From positions 1-51,966 of the forward strand of contig JAHEKN010000006.1 in the NCBI GenBank assembly GCA_024638305.1: a DNA stretch of 51,966 bases, written 5' to 3'. The translations under genes were made by a program, and so were the position numbers. Numbering within the stretch: the stretch's first letter is position 1; each line of letters begins with the position of its first letter. The notes under the pieces were generated by a model, which was not told the origin of the DNA, did not search any database, and was given only the letters and a program-made list of their open reading frames with translations. Below, one piece after another: positions 1-8,493 of the stretch. The stretch comes from Gemmatimonadota bacterium (GTDB taxonomy: Bacteria; Gemmatimonadota; Gemmatimonadetes; Longimicrobiales; Gaopeijiaceae).

Positions 1-2
1 AC

Positions 3-1010
3 GCGGCCCGCACGTTCGAGGCGGTGTCGGCGGACGAGCAGATCCCGGCGGTCATCATTGCCAACCTGGGGAACCCGGATCTGGGTCCGGAGCTGAGCCA
101 GGAACTCGAGTGGGGCTTCGATGCGTCCTTGTACGAGGGGCGGGTCTCGATCGAGTTCACCAACTACGACCAGGTCACCAAGGACGCTTTGATCGGCGTG
201 CAGGAAGCGCCGTCGTTCGGGACCGAAGAGCAGACATTGCGGAACCTCGGTGAGGTCAAGAACTGGGGCCACGAGGTCCTACTCAACGTGGTGCCGGTGC
301 GGACCGACGACATCGAGTGGTCGGTGGGTGTGACCTGGTCGGCCAACGACAGCGAGATCACGGACCTGGGCCCGCTCCAGGACCTGGGCACGTCGCGCCA
401 GGTCGGGCTGCCGCTCTGGATCCAGTGGGACGACGTCGTGACCAACCCGAACGAGATGGGTGTGCGGCCGCGGTACGAGAAGGCCATGATCGGCCGACTG
501 TTCCCGACCGACACGTACGGGATCGGCACGCGGCTCAACCTCTGGCGCTCGCTGACGCTCGACGTGCTGGGTGAAGGACAGTATGGGATGGTCCGTCCCA
601 TCGGTGTGGCGTACCAGAACGTGCGCCGGCAGCAGTGGCCGGGGGACGACTGCCCCAACATCCAGCGGATCTACAGCGAGTACCGCGGGCCGGGCGAGCC
701 GCCCAACCTGACGGCGCTCCAGATCGCGACCTGCATCGGGAACCGGTCGGACCAGGGCGTGTGGACGGATCCGGCGGACTTCTTCAAGATCCGCTCGGCC
801 ACGATCGCGTACCGGTTGCCCGACGGTTGGATTCCGCGGGCACAGAGCGCGACCATCTCACTCCAGGGCAAGAACCTGTACAGGTGGACGGACTACCGCG
901 GACTGGACCCCGAGGCCAATGACAACGGGTTCGGGGACTCGACGCCCAACGAGTACTACAACCTGGCGCCGCCGCGGATCTTCATGATGAACTTCACACT
1001 GAACTTCTAG
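3..1010 (+). CDS. SusC/RagA-type TonB-linked outer membrane protein, C-terminal part
   Basis: This is the 3' part of a gene that begins before the window; the frame is open from base 3 and ends at a TAG at 1008-1010. It would form the C-terminal half of a TonB-dependent beta-barrel that imports large substrates across the outer membrane. The motif GNPDLGPE followed by an E-x-GFDA segment is the usual late-barrel signature of SusC proteins, and the end alternates aromatic and polar residues with a terminal MNFTLNF strand, the normal barrel C-terminus. The next gene is a SusD lipoprotein, which caps such barrels. The N-terminal plug and the substrate cannot be seen here. Confidence 0.9.
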   Translation, partial: AARTFEAVSADEQIPAVIIANLGNPDLGPELSQELEWGFDASLYEGRVSIEFTNYDQVTKDALIGVQEAPSFGTEEQTLRNLGEVKNWGHEVLLNVVPVRTDDIEWSVGVTWSANDSEITDLGPLQDLGTSRQVGLPLWIQWDDVVTNPNEMGVRPRYEKAMIGRLFPTDTYGIGTRLNLWRSLTLDVLGEGQYGMVRPIGVAYQNVRRQQWPGDDCPNIQRIYSEYRGPGEPPNLTALQIATCIGNRSDQGVWTDPADFFKIRSATIAYRLPDGWIPRAQSATISLQGKNLYRWTDYRGLDPEANDNGFGDSTPNEYYNLAPPRIFMMNFTLNF

Positions 1011-1022
1011 GTGGGTAGACCA

Positions 1023-2405
1023 ATGCGAAAGCCGAACCGAATTGGTCGATACGCCATGCTTCTGGTCGCGGGCGGGCTGCTTTTGCCCGCCTGCGACCTG
1101 GAGGTCCTCAACCCAGGGCGTATCCTGGACGAGGACCTCACGACGCCTGAGCTCATGGGCACGCTGGCCAACGGTGTGGCGTCCGAGTTCAACGACGTCG
1201 TCGACTTCATCGCGTTCGATGGGGTCGCTCGACTGACGGACGATATCGCGGGCACCGGTAGCTACTTCAATACGGGCAAATTCCGCCGTGGCGAGTTCGA
1301 CAACGAGGACTCGGAAGGCTACTGGGAACAGGCGCACGAAGGGGCCTGGGCCGCTGAACAGGCCTGGGACCGCATATCGCAGGTGCTCGAGGGCGCGGCC
1401 AACAACTTCGGGCCCGCTTCTCGGGTGTTCCTGCTGGAGGGATTCTCGCATCGGCACCTGGGCGAGAACTTCTGTGACCTGGTCTACCGGGTCGGAAGCC
1501 TCCTGCCGCGCACGGCCGCGTTCGATGAGGCCATCGACGCGTTCAATCAGGCCATTCAGATCGGAACTGCGGCAGGCGAGTCCGACTTCGTCGCGGCCGC
1601 CTATGCCGGCATCGCTCAAGCGGAGGTCGGCAGGGGCAACTGGGGTGCGGCCGTCTCGGCCGCCGCCAACGTGCCGACCGGGTTCAAGTACGACGCCATC
1701 TATCATCCTACAGCCAACAGCAACGCGTTCTGGAACGAAACCCACGGACGAGCCGAGGTCGGTCTGTGGGGCACGCCGGCGATGATGTACACGTTGGCAG
1801 ACCCGGCGGAGAAAGTGCGGGCGCCTTGGACGCAGTGCGGCGCCTGGAACGACAGCAACGTTCCGCCCAACGAATCCATGGGCGTCACGCCGACCGGCAT
1901 GTGCGCCGGCTCGGGCAGTGGCGCGCACCAGGGCGCGGACGGGCTGACGGCGCACTACCGGCAGGACAAATACCCGAGCCAGGGATCGGACATCTCGGTC
2001 GGCAAGGGTACGGAGATGCGCCTCATCGAAGCCGAGGACGCGCTTCGGCGCGGCGACCTGGCCACGTTCACGAGCAAGGTCAATGTGGTGCGAGCGCATT
2101 ACGGTCTGGCTCCGATCGCGCAGCCGGCCACGGCCGGCGCGCTCGAGTGGATCCAGGGACCGCTCAACGGCCTGACGCAGCAGAACGCGCTCGACGACGC
2201 GTGGTCGATCCTGGACAAGGAGCGCTACCTCACGCTCTGGCTCGAGGGCCGGCGCATGTTCGACTTGGACCGGTGGAACCACCCGTTCCTGGACGGGGGC
2301 GGGATCATCGGGCCGGGCGAGCCTCGCAGGACGAGCTGCATGCCGATCCCCGAGATCGAGTGCACGCTCAACCCGAACATCCAGAACAGCTCGGCCTGCA
2401 CCTGA
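1023..2405 (+). CDS. SusD/RagB-family outer membrane lipoprotein
   Basis: Substrate-binding lipoprotein expected to sit on the SusC barrel encoded directly upstream, only 12 bases away. The ATG at 1023 is preferred over the GTG at 1011 because it gives a clean signal peptide ending in the lipobox LLPAC, with Cys24 as the lipidation site, followed by DLEVLNPG, a typical mature SusD start. About 460 residues. Late in the protein it has the family pattern TEMRLIEAEDALRRGD and the C-terminal LWLEGRRMFDLDRW block, both hallmarks of the RagB/SusD fold with TPR-like helices. The pair is probably one operon ending at the terminator at 2462-2491. The substrate is unknown; no glycoside hydrolase lies nearby. 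Confidence 0.92.
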   Translation: MRKPNRIGRYAMLLVAGGLLLPACDLEVLNPGRILDEDLTTPELMGTLANGVASEFNDVVDFIAFDGVARLTDDIAGTGSYFNTGKFRRGEFDNEDSEGYWEQAHEGAWAAEQAWDRISQVLEGAANNFGPASRVFLLEGFSHRHLGENFCDLVYRVGSLLPRTAAFDEAIDAFNQAIQIGTAAGESDFVAAAYAGIAQAEVGRGNWGAAVSAAANVPTGFKYDAIYHPTANSNAFWNETHGRAEVGLWGTPAMMYTLADPAEKVRAPWTQCGAWNDSNVPPNESMGVTPTGMCAGSGSGAHQGADGLTAHYRQDKYPSQGSDISVGKGTEMRLIEAEDALRRGDLATFTSKVNVVRAHYGLAPIAQPATAGALEWIQGPLNGLTQQNALDDAWSILDKERYLTLWLEGRRMFDLDRWNHPFLDGGGIIGPGEPRRTSCMPIPEIECTLNPNIQNSSACT

Positions 2406-2461
2406 TGCACGGCTGAGGGACACGGGCGCGGGAGACCGCGCTTCAGTCCATCAAGGACGGG

Positions 2462-2491
2462 ACGCCCCCGCCGGTTCGCCGGCGGGGGCGT
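2462..2491 (+). terminator. UUCG-tetraloop hairpin terminator after the first SusD gene
   Basis: A perfect 13-bp GC-rich stem (2462-2474 with 2479-2491) closed by a TTCG tetraloop lies 56 bases after the SusD stop. Only a short TT follows, so a classic U-tract is missing. It separates the plus-strand SusC/SusD unit from the convergent lipoprotein gene and could act in both directions. Confidence 0.75.
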
Positions 2492-2533
2492 TCTCGCTCA
2501 TGGGAGGGCCCGCACCCACGAAACGGGGTCTCG

Positions 2534-2962
2534 TCAGCTGCCTCCCGCACCCGGGCCGGGTGGCAGCCTCGTCCCTTCCTCCGTCTTCCCGGTCACGACC
2601 AGACTGGTGATGATGGCAGCGGTCATCAGCATACCGGCTACGATCAGCGAGGATTTGGTGCCATCGACCCCACGCACGAGCACGGCCGAGAGATCGGGAA
2701 GCTCGAACGAACGGGTCTCCACGGCGTTCATGTCGGTCCCGCGCACGCCCGTGATCGTGAGCGAGAGCTCGCTCCACTGGACCCGGTCCACGCGCGAGAA
2801 CTCGATGCGCTCGCCCTCCCGCTCACCGCTCATCACCACGCCCATGACCGGAGTGTCCGCTCGGTCCACAGGCTCGGGAACGGGCTGGGCCACGACACCC
2901 ATGCAGCCGGCTACGAACGGGAGGGCCATCGTGACGACGATCGATGCGTGTGGTCTCTTCAT
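2534..2962 (-). CDS. Small lipoprotein with C-terminal membrane segment, unknown function
   Basis: I do not recognise a named family. The ATG at 2962 gives a 142-residue protein with a signal peptide ending in the lipobox FVAGC (Cys20). The middle is beta-rich and contains the stretch ETRSFELPDLSAVLVRGVD. A hydrophobic segment near residues 106-126 (SSLIVAGMLMTAAIITSLVV) is followed by a short Gly/Pro tail. The layout (lipobox, beta region with an LP-x-LSAV or IP-x-DQII block, charged D-x-(K/T) turn, then a membrane segment) is the same as that of the protein at 38935-39423, so the two may be paralogues. It is divergent from the gene at 3138. An upstream extension to 3091 is open but does not look like protein. 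Confidence 0.7.
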   Translation of the reverse strand: MKRPHASIVVTMALPFVAGCMGVVAQPVPEPVDRADTPVMGVVMSGEREGERIEFSRVDRVQWSELSLTITGVRGTDMNAVETRSFELPDLSAVLVRGVDGTKSSLIVAGMLMTAAIITSLVVTGKTEEGTRLPPGPGAGGS

Positions 2963-2980
2963 CGGGCTCGTGTGGGAGTG

Positions 2981-3016
2981 GGGGCCGGCAGGGCCGTCGT
3001 CGACGGTTCCGGCCCC
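2981..3016 (+). other. Inverted repeat between divergent genes
   Basis: Eight-base arms ggggccgg (2981-2988) and ccggcccc (3009-3016) enclose a smaller ccgtc/gacgg repeat. It lies in the 175-base gap between the divergent lipoprotein and DUF1554 genes. It could be part of a 5' leader or an operator; no function is visible. Confidence 0.3.
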
Positions 3017-3137
3017 ACGGAAACGGGCGTGCCAAGATAGGTGGGCGCACCCGTCGCCCGCCATGTGGACTTTTTCGACGCCGCGTCCCAATGTTCCCGC
3101 CCCTTCCGCGGACGATCGACAGGATCAGGAGTGCGTC

Positions 3138-3797
3138 ATGACCAGAGCGATTTCCCTGCTGGCAACACTGGTGTTCCTCGTTGGTGCGCCAGCCGCGGTC
3201 AGCGGCCAGGCCGCCAACATGAGCTTTTTCATCACCAGCGCGGGCCCGGGCGACGGGGCCAACCTGGGCGGGCTGGAGGGCGCCGACGCGCACTGTCAGA
3301 TGCTCGCCTACAACGTGGGCCACGGGGACAAGACCTGGCGAGCCTACCTGAGCGCAACCGCGTCCGACGCGGGGCCGGCGGTAAACGCACGGGACCGGAT
3401 CGGAGCGGGCCCCTGGTACAACGCGAATGGCGTGATGATCGCGCGAAACGCGGCAGAGTTGCACGGTGAGAACAACCTCACCAAGGAAACCCAGCTCACG
3501 GAGAAGGGCGGCATCGTGAATGGGCGGGGCGACAGCCCCAACATGCACGACATTCTCACGGGCACCCAACTCGACGGCACGGCCGCCAGCGGTGACGGGG
3601 ACAGCACCTGCGCCAACTGGACCGGGAATGGAGAGGGGAGCGCCCTGGTGGGGCACCACGACCGGCAGGGCGGCGGCGCCAACCCCACGTCGTGGAACTC
3701 GGCGCACGGCTCTCGCGGCTGCAGTCAGGAGAACCTCCAGGGCACGGGTGGCAACGGGTTCTACTATTGTTTCGCGAGCGACCCCGTGGACGGGTGA
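3138..3797 (+). CDS. Secreted DUF1554 (lectin-like fold) protein
   Basis: A 219-residue exported protein. The start ATG at 3138 follows a CAGGAG ribosome site and begins a signal peptide ending near VSGQA. The mature part opens with FFITSAGPGDGANLGGLEGADAHCQ, continues with TWRAYLSA, and later has RDRIG, PWYN and a Cys-rich end (ANWTGN, GSRGCSQENL, FYYCFAS). This order matches DUF1554 (PF07588), whose fold resembles C-type lectin/endostatin domains and which is often annotated as a lectin in environmental bacteria. The Cys residues probably form disulfides outside the cytoplasm. Binding partner unknown. The arginase-fold lipoprotein gene follows after 13 bases and may be cotranscribed. Confidence 0.75.
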   Translation: MTRAISLLATLVFLVGAPAAVSGQAANMSFFITSAGPGDGANLGGLEGADAHCQMLAYNVGHGDKTWRAYLSATASDAGPAVNARDRIGAGPWYNANGVMIARNAAELHGENNLTKETQLTEKGGIVNGRGDSPNMHDILTGTQLDGTAASGDGDSTCANWTGNGEGSALVGHHDRQGGGANPTSWNSAHGSRGCSQENLQGTGGNGFYYCFASDPVDG

Positions 3798-3810
3798 TCC
3801 CGTTCCGTCG

Positions 3811-4881
3811 ATGCCTCGCTGGAATCCGGGCAGGACCGCCCGTCTAGTAACGGCCCCTCTCTGGCTTCCGGCCCTCGTCGCTCTCGGTTGCGAGCGGGGG
3901 CCGGAGCCCGTGGAGTCGCTGCCCTCGCTGTCGGAGGCCGCCAGTGATCCCGGTCGCTACGACGACGCCGAGGGCCGCACCCGTGTGGCGCTGATCAAGA
4001 TGCCCTACCACGGTGGTCGCAACATCCCCGAGCTCTCCGACAATCCGGACTACCTGGAGGAGGGTGGGGTGCTCCAGGTGGTCGTCGACCGGGGCGCCTC
4101 GGTTCGTCCGATCCGGACGGTCGGGCTGACCACGGAGGAGCAGCGCCAGTACGGCGAGCGCGCCCGCATGGCCATGGCCAACGCGCACCTCGCGCGCATG
4201 GTGTCCGAGAACGAGCGCGACGGATACCTGACCGTCGGGCTCCTCGCCAACTGCACGTCAGTGATGGGCGTGCTCGCCGGCCTGCAAGGCTCGGGGCCGC
4301 CCGGAGACCGCAGGACCGTCGGGCTGGTGTTCATCGACGCTCACGGGGACTTCAACACCCCCGAGACCAGCCTGAGTGGGATGCTCGGGGGGATGCCGGT
4401 CGCGGTGTCGGCGGGTCTCGCGCTCCACAATCTCAGGCGGGGGTCGGGGCTCGATCCTCCGCTGCCCACACGGCATATCGTCCTGGCGGGCGCTCGGGAT
4501 CTCGACCCGCTCGAGGCGGAGCTGCTGGCCAGTTCGGACGTGGTCCGCGTGAGTGTGGACGACATCCGCACCCGTTCTCCGCGGTTACACGCCGAGATGC
4601 GGCGGCTCTCGGAGGAAACCGACCTCATCTACGTCCACATCGACATGGACGTCCTGGACCCCCTCGAGGTGCCCGGGCACTCGCTCAACGTGCCCGACGG
4701 GCCCAGCAGCGCGGCGTTGGGCGCGGCCTTGGCCGACATGTTCGCGTACCCCAAGGTCGCCGCGCTCGGGGTGGCGTCCACTCCGGCCGACGAGCGCGAC
4801 CCCGACGGGGTCTCCCGGCGAGCGGCCTACACGCTCATCCTCGGCGCGCTGGACGGCGTACGCAGTCGCGAGGCGAGCTGA
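3811..4881 (+). CDS. Arginase/ureohydrolase-fold lipoprotein
   Basis: About 356 residues. ATG at 3811 gives a signal peptide with the lipobox LVALGC (Cys27), so the protein is exported, unusual for the mostly cytoplasmic arginase/agmatinase family. Metal motifs are visible: FIDAHGDFN (Asp176, His178, Asp180) and VHIDMDVLDP (Asp278, Asp280). The first family motif, normally GGDHS with a metal-binding His, reads LLANCTS (144-150), so Cys148 occupies the His position. A comparable substitution is known in several divergent arginase-superfamily members, so a changed metal site or substrate is likely. Calling it arginase would be too specific. The gene converges on the DUF1028 gene with 17 bases between stops. 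Confidence 0.8.
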   Translation: MPRWNPGRTARLVTAPLWLPALVALGCERGPEPVESLPSLSEAASDPGRYDDAEGRTRVALIKMPYHGGRNIPELSDNPDYLEEGGVLQVVVDRGASVRPIRTVGLTTEEQRQYGERARMAMANAHLARMVSENERDGYLTVGLLANCTSVMGVLAGLQGSGPPGDRRTVGLVFIDAHGDFNTPETSLSGMLGGMPVAVSAGLALHNLRRGSGLDPPLPTRHIVLAGARDLDPLEAELLASSDVVRVSVDDIRTRSPRLHAEMRRLSEETDLIYVHIDMDVLDPLEVPGHSLNVPDGPSSAALGAALADMFAYPKVAALGVASTPADERDPDGVSRRAAYTLILGALDGVRSREAS

Positions 4882-4884
4882 CAC

Positions 4885-4900
4885 AGCCGCCGGGGCGGCT
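4885..4900. terminator. Short hairpin between convergent genes
   Basis: The arms agccgc (4885-4890) and gcggct (4895-4900) form a 6-bp stem with a 4-base loop in the 17-base gap, touching the stop codon of the minus-strand gene. It may serve both convergent genes as a weak terminator. No T-tract is present. Confidence 0.35.
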
Positions 4901-5741
4901 AGCCGCCGCCCCCCGCCTTCCAGCGGTCGTAGCGCATGCGAAGCGTGCGAACGGGATTCGCGTTCTCGTTCGGCTGTATGTCCTGATCCGTGACGCTCAG
5001 ATAGAGTGAGTACTCTCCGTTGTTGAACGAGTCTCCCTCCGTGTCATCGGGATCCGCCGCGAGCATGTAGGCAACGTGCGAGGTCTTACCGTCGCAGGGT
5101 GCGCTGAGGACCGGCTCGGTCTCACAGGTGCAGCGCCGGTCCCCGCCAGCGGCGTCCGCAGCCTCCATGGCCGCCATCACGCGATCCGCCAGCGATCCGC
5201 TCTCGGCCTTGAACGCGGCGATAGCGTTCAGCACCACGTCGTCGGAAGCGAGGATGTTACCCTGGACGCTGAAGTAGATCTCCTGGTCCGGAATGCTGTC
5301 GTAGACGGCCAGGGAGGCGTCCCCGTTGCCGCTTCCGGAAAAACCGACGCAGCGGCCCCGTAGATCCACGATACCGAACTGACGCCGCTCGATGTCCGGA
5401 TCCTGACGGAGCATCTCCAGGATCGCCGCCGGGTCCGTCCCGTTCTTGAGCTCGCGGTAGATGAGCCGCTGGTTCTCTCGAGATCGGTCCACACCGGCCT
5501 GGGCGGCCGCCACTCCGACCCCTGGAACCACGATCGCCTGGATGTCCATGAGCCCCGCTGCCGGAAACCCGCCGAACCGGTCCTGCGGGACACAGGTCGC
5601 AGACGCGATCACCACGCGCCCGGTCCTCCGGTCCACAGCGATCACGGACCACGTGGCCGACAGGGCGAGCGGCATGGCCACGACAGCAAACGCGGCGCTG
5701 AGCACGCCCGTTAGGCGGGGTCCGGGGATGGGGAAGCGCAT
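4899..5741 (-). CDS. Exported DUF1028 (Ntn-hydrolase-like) protein
   Basis: A 280-residue protein starting at the ATG at 5741, with an N-terminal hydrophobic export signal ending near LALSATWS. The core starts TWSVIAVDRRTGRVVIASATC and has the DUF1028 (PF06267) pattern: GVGVAAAQAGVD, then GIVDLRGR with FSGSGN, and VQGNILASDDVV, followed by AESGSLADRVMAAMEAADAAGGDRR. DUF1028 proteins share the N-terminal nucleophile hydrolase fold, but no reaction is established. Here the family domain is preceded by a signal peptide and followed by about 75 extra residues ending in a Gly-rich tail (WKAGGGG). It is divergent from the M28 peptidase gene, 157 bases away. Confidence 0.85.
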   Translation of the reverse strand: MRFPIPGPRLTGVLSAAFAVVAMPLALSATWSVIAVDRRTGRVVIASATCVPQDRFGGFPAAGLMDIQAIVVPGVGVAAAQAGVDRSRENQRLIYRELKNGTDPAAILEMLRQDPDIERRQFGIVDLRGRCVGFSGSGNGDASLAVYDSIPDQEIYFSVQGNILASDDVVLNAIAAFKAESGSLADRVMAAMEAADAAGGDRRCTCETEPVLSAPCDGKTSHVAYMLAADPDDTEGDSFNNGEYSLYLSVTDQDIQPNENANPVRTLRMRYDRWKAGGGG

Positions 5742-5898
5742 CGATGCCTCGCTCGGTATGGTGGCCCGACCCGGTACGCGCCTGGTGCGGTTGCTCACGC
5801 GATCCGCGCGGGACGGAGGCGCCCGGTCGCCTGATGCTCGGTGGCACCCCCAGATTGCACAAGAGCGGGTGCCCTCACCCTCATTCAGGAGCCGCCAC

Positions 5899-7560
5899 AT
5901 GTCGGTCCGGGATCGCCGTCCACTGAAGCACGTACGCATTGCGCGCGGGCTTACCGCTCTGTTCTCCGTGGCCATGGCAGGCTGCCAGGCGTCGGGAAAC
6001 GCCGAAGAAGCGCCAGCTCTCGAGTCCATACGAGCCGCGCAGCTCAGCGCCGATCTCCACTTCCTGGCCAGTGACGCCATGGAGGGCCGGCTGGTGGCCA
6101 CTCGCAGCATCGACTTGGCGGCGGAGTGGGTGAAGGCCCGCTTTCAGCACCTCGGGCTGGAGCCGGGCGCTGGGGGCAGCTACTTCCAACCCTTCGACCT
6201 GATCTGGTTTTCGCTCGGTGACGGGAACGAGTTGACCGCTGCGGGCAGGCGCTCGCAGCCCGGGGATCGATACTACCCCCTCGACTTCAGCGGAACGGGT
6301 AGGGGCACGGGTGAGGTCGTGTATGTCGGATTCGGCATCGTGGAGCCACGCCTGGGATACGACGACTACCAGGGCACGGACGTGACTGGCAATGTCGTGT
6401 TGGCCCTCGAGGGCGAGCCGGGCTCCGACGACCCGGACAGCCCGTTCGACGGTGTGGTCACGGCGGAGGCGTCCCGGACCTGGAGGAAGGCGCTAGCCGC
6501 GCAGGAGAGAGGCGCCGCAGCGATACTGTTCGTCCGGGACATCCACAATCGTCCCGACATCGCGGACATGCGCGCAGCTCACGAAGCCAACTGGCCGCCT
6601 GCTCCTCGGCGGATCGAGCGATTCTCGATCGGGCCGTGGATGGACGCGATCGGGATCCCGGCCGCGCAGGTCTCCGCGGAACTGGCCTCGCTGTTGGCTG
6701 CCGGCAGCGGGCATTCGCTCGAGGATCTCGCGGCGGCCGCGGAGTCCGCGAGCGGGCACGGTGTCCTCGCTCTTTCCGGACCCGCGGTCACGCTCACCAC
6801 CTCGGTACGTCGCCACCGCGCTCCCGCGCGCAACGTCCTTGCCAAGATCACGGGCTCGGACCCGGCGGTCGCGAACGAAGTGGTCATCGTGGGGGCCCAC
6901 CACGATCACAACGGGAGGGACGACCAAGGCGTGTTCAACGGGGCCGACGACGACGGATCGGGGATCGTGGGGATGCTCGAGGTGGCCCAGGCGTACGCGG
7001 AGGCGGCCGCGCGCGATGAACGACCCCGGCGCTCGGTACTGTTCGCGGCCTGGGACGCGGAGGAGCGGGGACTGCTGGGGGCGTGGTATTACACGGAGGC
7101 CCCGGCCTTCCCGCTCCCGGCCACGGTGGCTGTCCTCAATCTGGACATGATCGGCCGCAACGAGGAGGTGCCGGCGGACGGCGGCGGACGTTTCCGCGGG
7201 CTGGAGGAGCAGACGGCGGAGTCCAACGCCAACGCGATGAACATCCTCGGACATACCTACACGCCGGATCTGGGAGCCGCCGTCGAGCGAGCCAACGGCG
7301 CGTTCGGCCTGGAGCTCAGATTCCGCTACGACAACAACCGCTCCAACCTTCTCCGTCGAAGCGACCACTGGCCGTTCCTACAGCGCGGGGTTCCGGCCGT
7401 TTGGTTCCACACCGGACTACATCCCGACTACCACACGCGGGACGACGATCCGGGCCGGATCGAGTACGAGAAGATGGAGCGGATTACCCGTCTGGTATAT
7501 CAGACCAGTTGGGACCTCGCCAACGCCCCCGGACGCCCGGGGATGGCTCCTGGACGGTAG
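5899..7560 (+). CDS. M28-family zinc aminopeptidase lipoprotein with PA domain
   Basis: About 553 residues, starting at the ATG at 5899 after a CAGGAG site. The signal peptide has the lipobox VAMAGC (Cys29). Residues about 135-300 contain the protease-associated insert (VYVGFGI, then AAAILFVRD). The catalytic domain shows the two-zinc ligand set of family M28: VGAHHDH (332-337), FNGADDDGSG (Asp350-352), AWDAEERG (Glu388/Glu389), LNLDMIG (Asp416) and a late SDH/HPDYHTRDD block. It should remove N-terminal residues from peptides in the periplasm or at the outer membrane. A strong hairpin follows the stop, so the gene looks monocistronic. Confidence 0.92.
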   Translation: MSVRDRRPLKHVRIARGLTALFSVAMAGCQASGNAEEAPALESIRAAQLSADLHFLASDAMEGRLVATRSIDLAAEWVKARFQHLGLEPGAGGSYFQPFDLIWFSLGDGNELTAAGRRSQPGDRYYPLDFSGTGRGTGEVVYVGFGIVEPRLGYDDYQGTDVTGNVVLALEGEPGSDDPDSPFDGVVTAEASRTWRKALAAQERGAAAILFVRDIHNRPDIADMRAAHEANWPPAPRRIERFSIGPWMDAIGIPAAQVSAELASLLAAGSGHSLEDLAAAAESASGHGVLALSGPAVTLTTSVRRHRAPARNVLAKITGSDPAVANEVVIVGAHHDHNGRDDQGVFNGADDDGSGIVGMLEVAQAYAEAAARDERPRRSVLFAAWDAEERGLLGAWYYTEAPAFPLPATVAVLNLDMIGRNEEVPADGGGRFRGLEEQTAESNANAMNILGHTYTPDLGAAVERANGAFGLELRFRYDNNRSNLLRRSDHWPFLQRGVPAVWFHTGLHPDYHTRDDDPGRIEYEKMERITRLVYQTSWDLANAPGRPGMAPGR

Positions 7561-7567
7561 CATGAGA

Positions 7568-7599
7568 GCGGGCCTCGGGACGCACGCCCCGAGGCCCGC
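7568..7599. terminator. GC-rich hairpin terminator after the M28 peptidase gene
   Basis: A perfect 12-bp stem (7568-7579 with 7588-7599) and an 8-base loop begin 8 bases after the peptidase stop, between two convergent genes. There is no T-tract. It could stop transcription from both sides. Confidence 0.7.
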
Positions 7600-7653
7600 A
7601 TTGACACTTCACTTCCCTCAGTAGGAACGTCGTGTGTCCCTACAAGCTCGTGC

Positions 7654-8202
7654 TTACTGTCCGCTCGGCATCGACGAGGGCGGCACGATCCCGTTGATCC
7701 GCATGTAGGTCACGAGGTTGCCGTAGTGCTCGTAGTTGTGCGCCGAGTTGAACGCGAGCACCGCCGCGGCGGCCATCTCCGACCCGAAGAAGCTTACCAT
7801 CCCCGCGCCCTTTGCGTCGGTCATGGAGGCATAGGCTCGCTCACAAAACTCGAAGCCCATGTTGAGCGCTTCGATCAGGCCGGCCTTCGTGGTGCGCTGC
7901 TCGAAGTTCTCCGAGAGGGGGTTGGACATTCCCGAGGCGGCCGAGCAGAAGGCCCCCTGCGCGTTGGCGATGTGCCCAAAAAGCTGCCCCATCGTGCGGA
8001 CCTGGTCCGTCGGCTGGAACGAGTACAGGGACTCGTCCAGCATCTCGGCCGATCTCATGATGTTGGTCTTGGTGATGTCGTGCAGGCCCTTGAGGGATGG
8101 GATCACGCTGTCGGCCTGCACGGCGTCCGTGGCCCGGGTCATTGCGGTGAACGGCACCGCGAGGAGCAGGGCCATGGCCCCTGCGATCAAGCTCTTCTTC
8201 AT
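7654..8202 (-). CDS. Exported DinB-like four-helix protein
   Basis: A 182-residue protein, start ATG at 8202 after a GGGAG site. The first 25 residues (MKKSLIAGAMALLLAVPFTAM) are a signal peptide, so it acts outside the cytoplasm. The mature part has the DinB/YfiT helical-bundle pattern: a helix with DITKTNIMRSAEML, the FQPTDQVRTMGQLFGHIANAQ motif with a likely metal-ligand His, and a late HNYEHYGNLVTYMR helix supplying further His residues. DinB-superfamily proteins are metal-dependent thiol transferases or of unknown function; the substrate cannot be told from sequence. A 7-bp hairpin (8225-8231 with 8237-8243) lies in its 5' leader. Confidence 0.8.
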   Translation of the reverse strand: MKKSLIAGAMALLLAVPFTAMTRATDAVQADSVIPSLKGLHDITKTNIMRSAEMLDESLYSFQPTDQVRTMGQLFGHIANAQGAFCSAASGMSNPLSENFEQRTTKAGLIEALNMGFEFCERAYASMTDAKGAGMVSFFGSEMAAAAVLAFNSAHNYEHYGNLVTYMRINGIVPPSSMPSGQ

Positions 8203-8493
8203 ACAGGCTCCCTTGTCTGATGCGCGTGGGGACAACCCCCACGTTGCAGCGTAGGATGATACGACGGAAACGGTCGTTGCTGACCGGAGGCGACGGTGAT
8301 TGGGGGGTCGCCCGACCGACGGATCGATCGACACGATGGAATGAATGTGGCACCACGACGCGGCTCGGGGAATCCCGACCACGGCTCCTCCGGAGTACGC
8401 AGCGGGTTCGGGCCCCCGCATTCGCCCTGTCGTGTGCAGCCGGCATCGCCGAGGTTGTTGAGTCCGTAGTTCCGACATCCGGACGGTGAGTTC

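Noticed and set aside
858..2423. 521-codon open frame on the minus strand
   Set aside because: It lies wholly opposite the SusC end and SusD genes, is full of Arg, Ala, Pro and His runs and has no family motif. It is a shadow caused by high GC.
8203..8493. Possible tRNA or small RNA in the 291-base gap
   Set aside because: A gcgggttcgggcccccgc stretch looks a little like a T-arm, but no cloverleaf with acceptor and anticodon arms can be drawn. Only a short hairpin before the DinB-like gene is visible.
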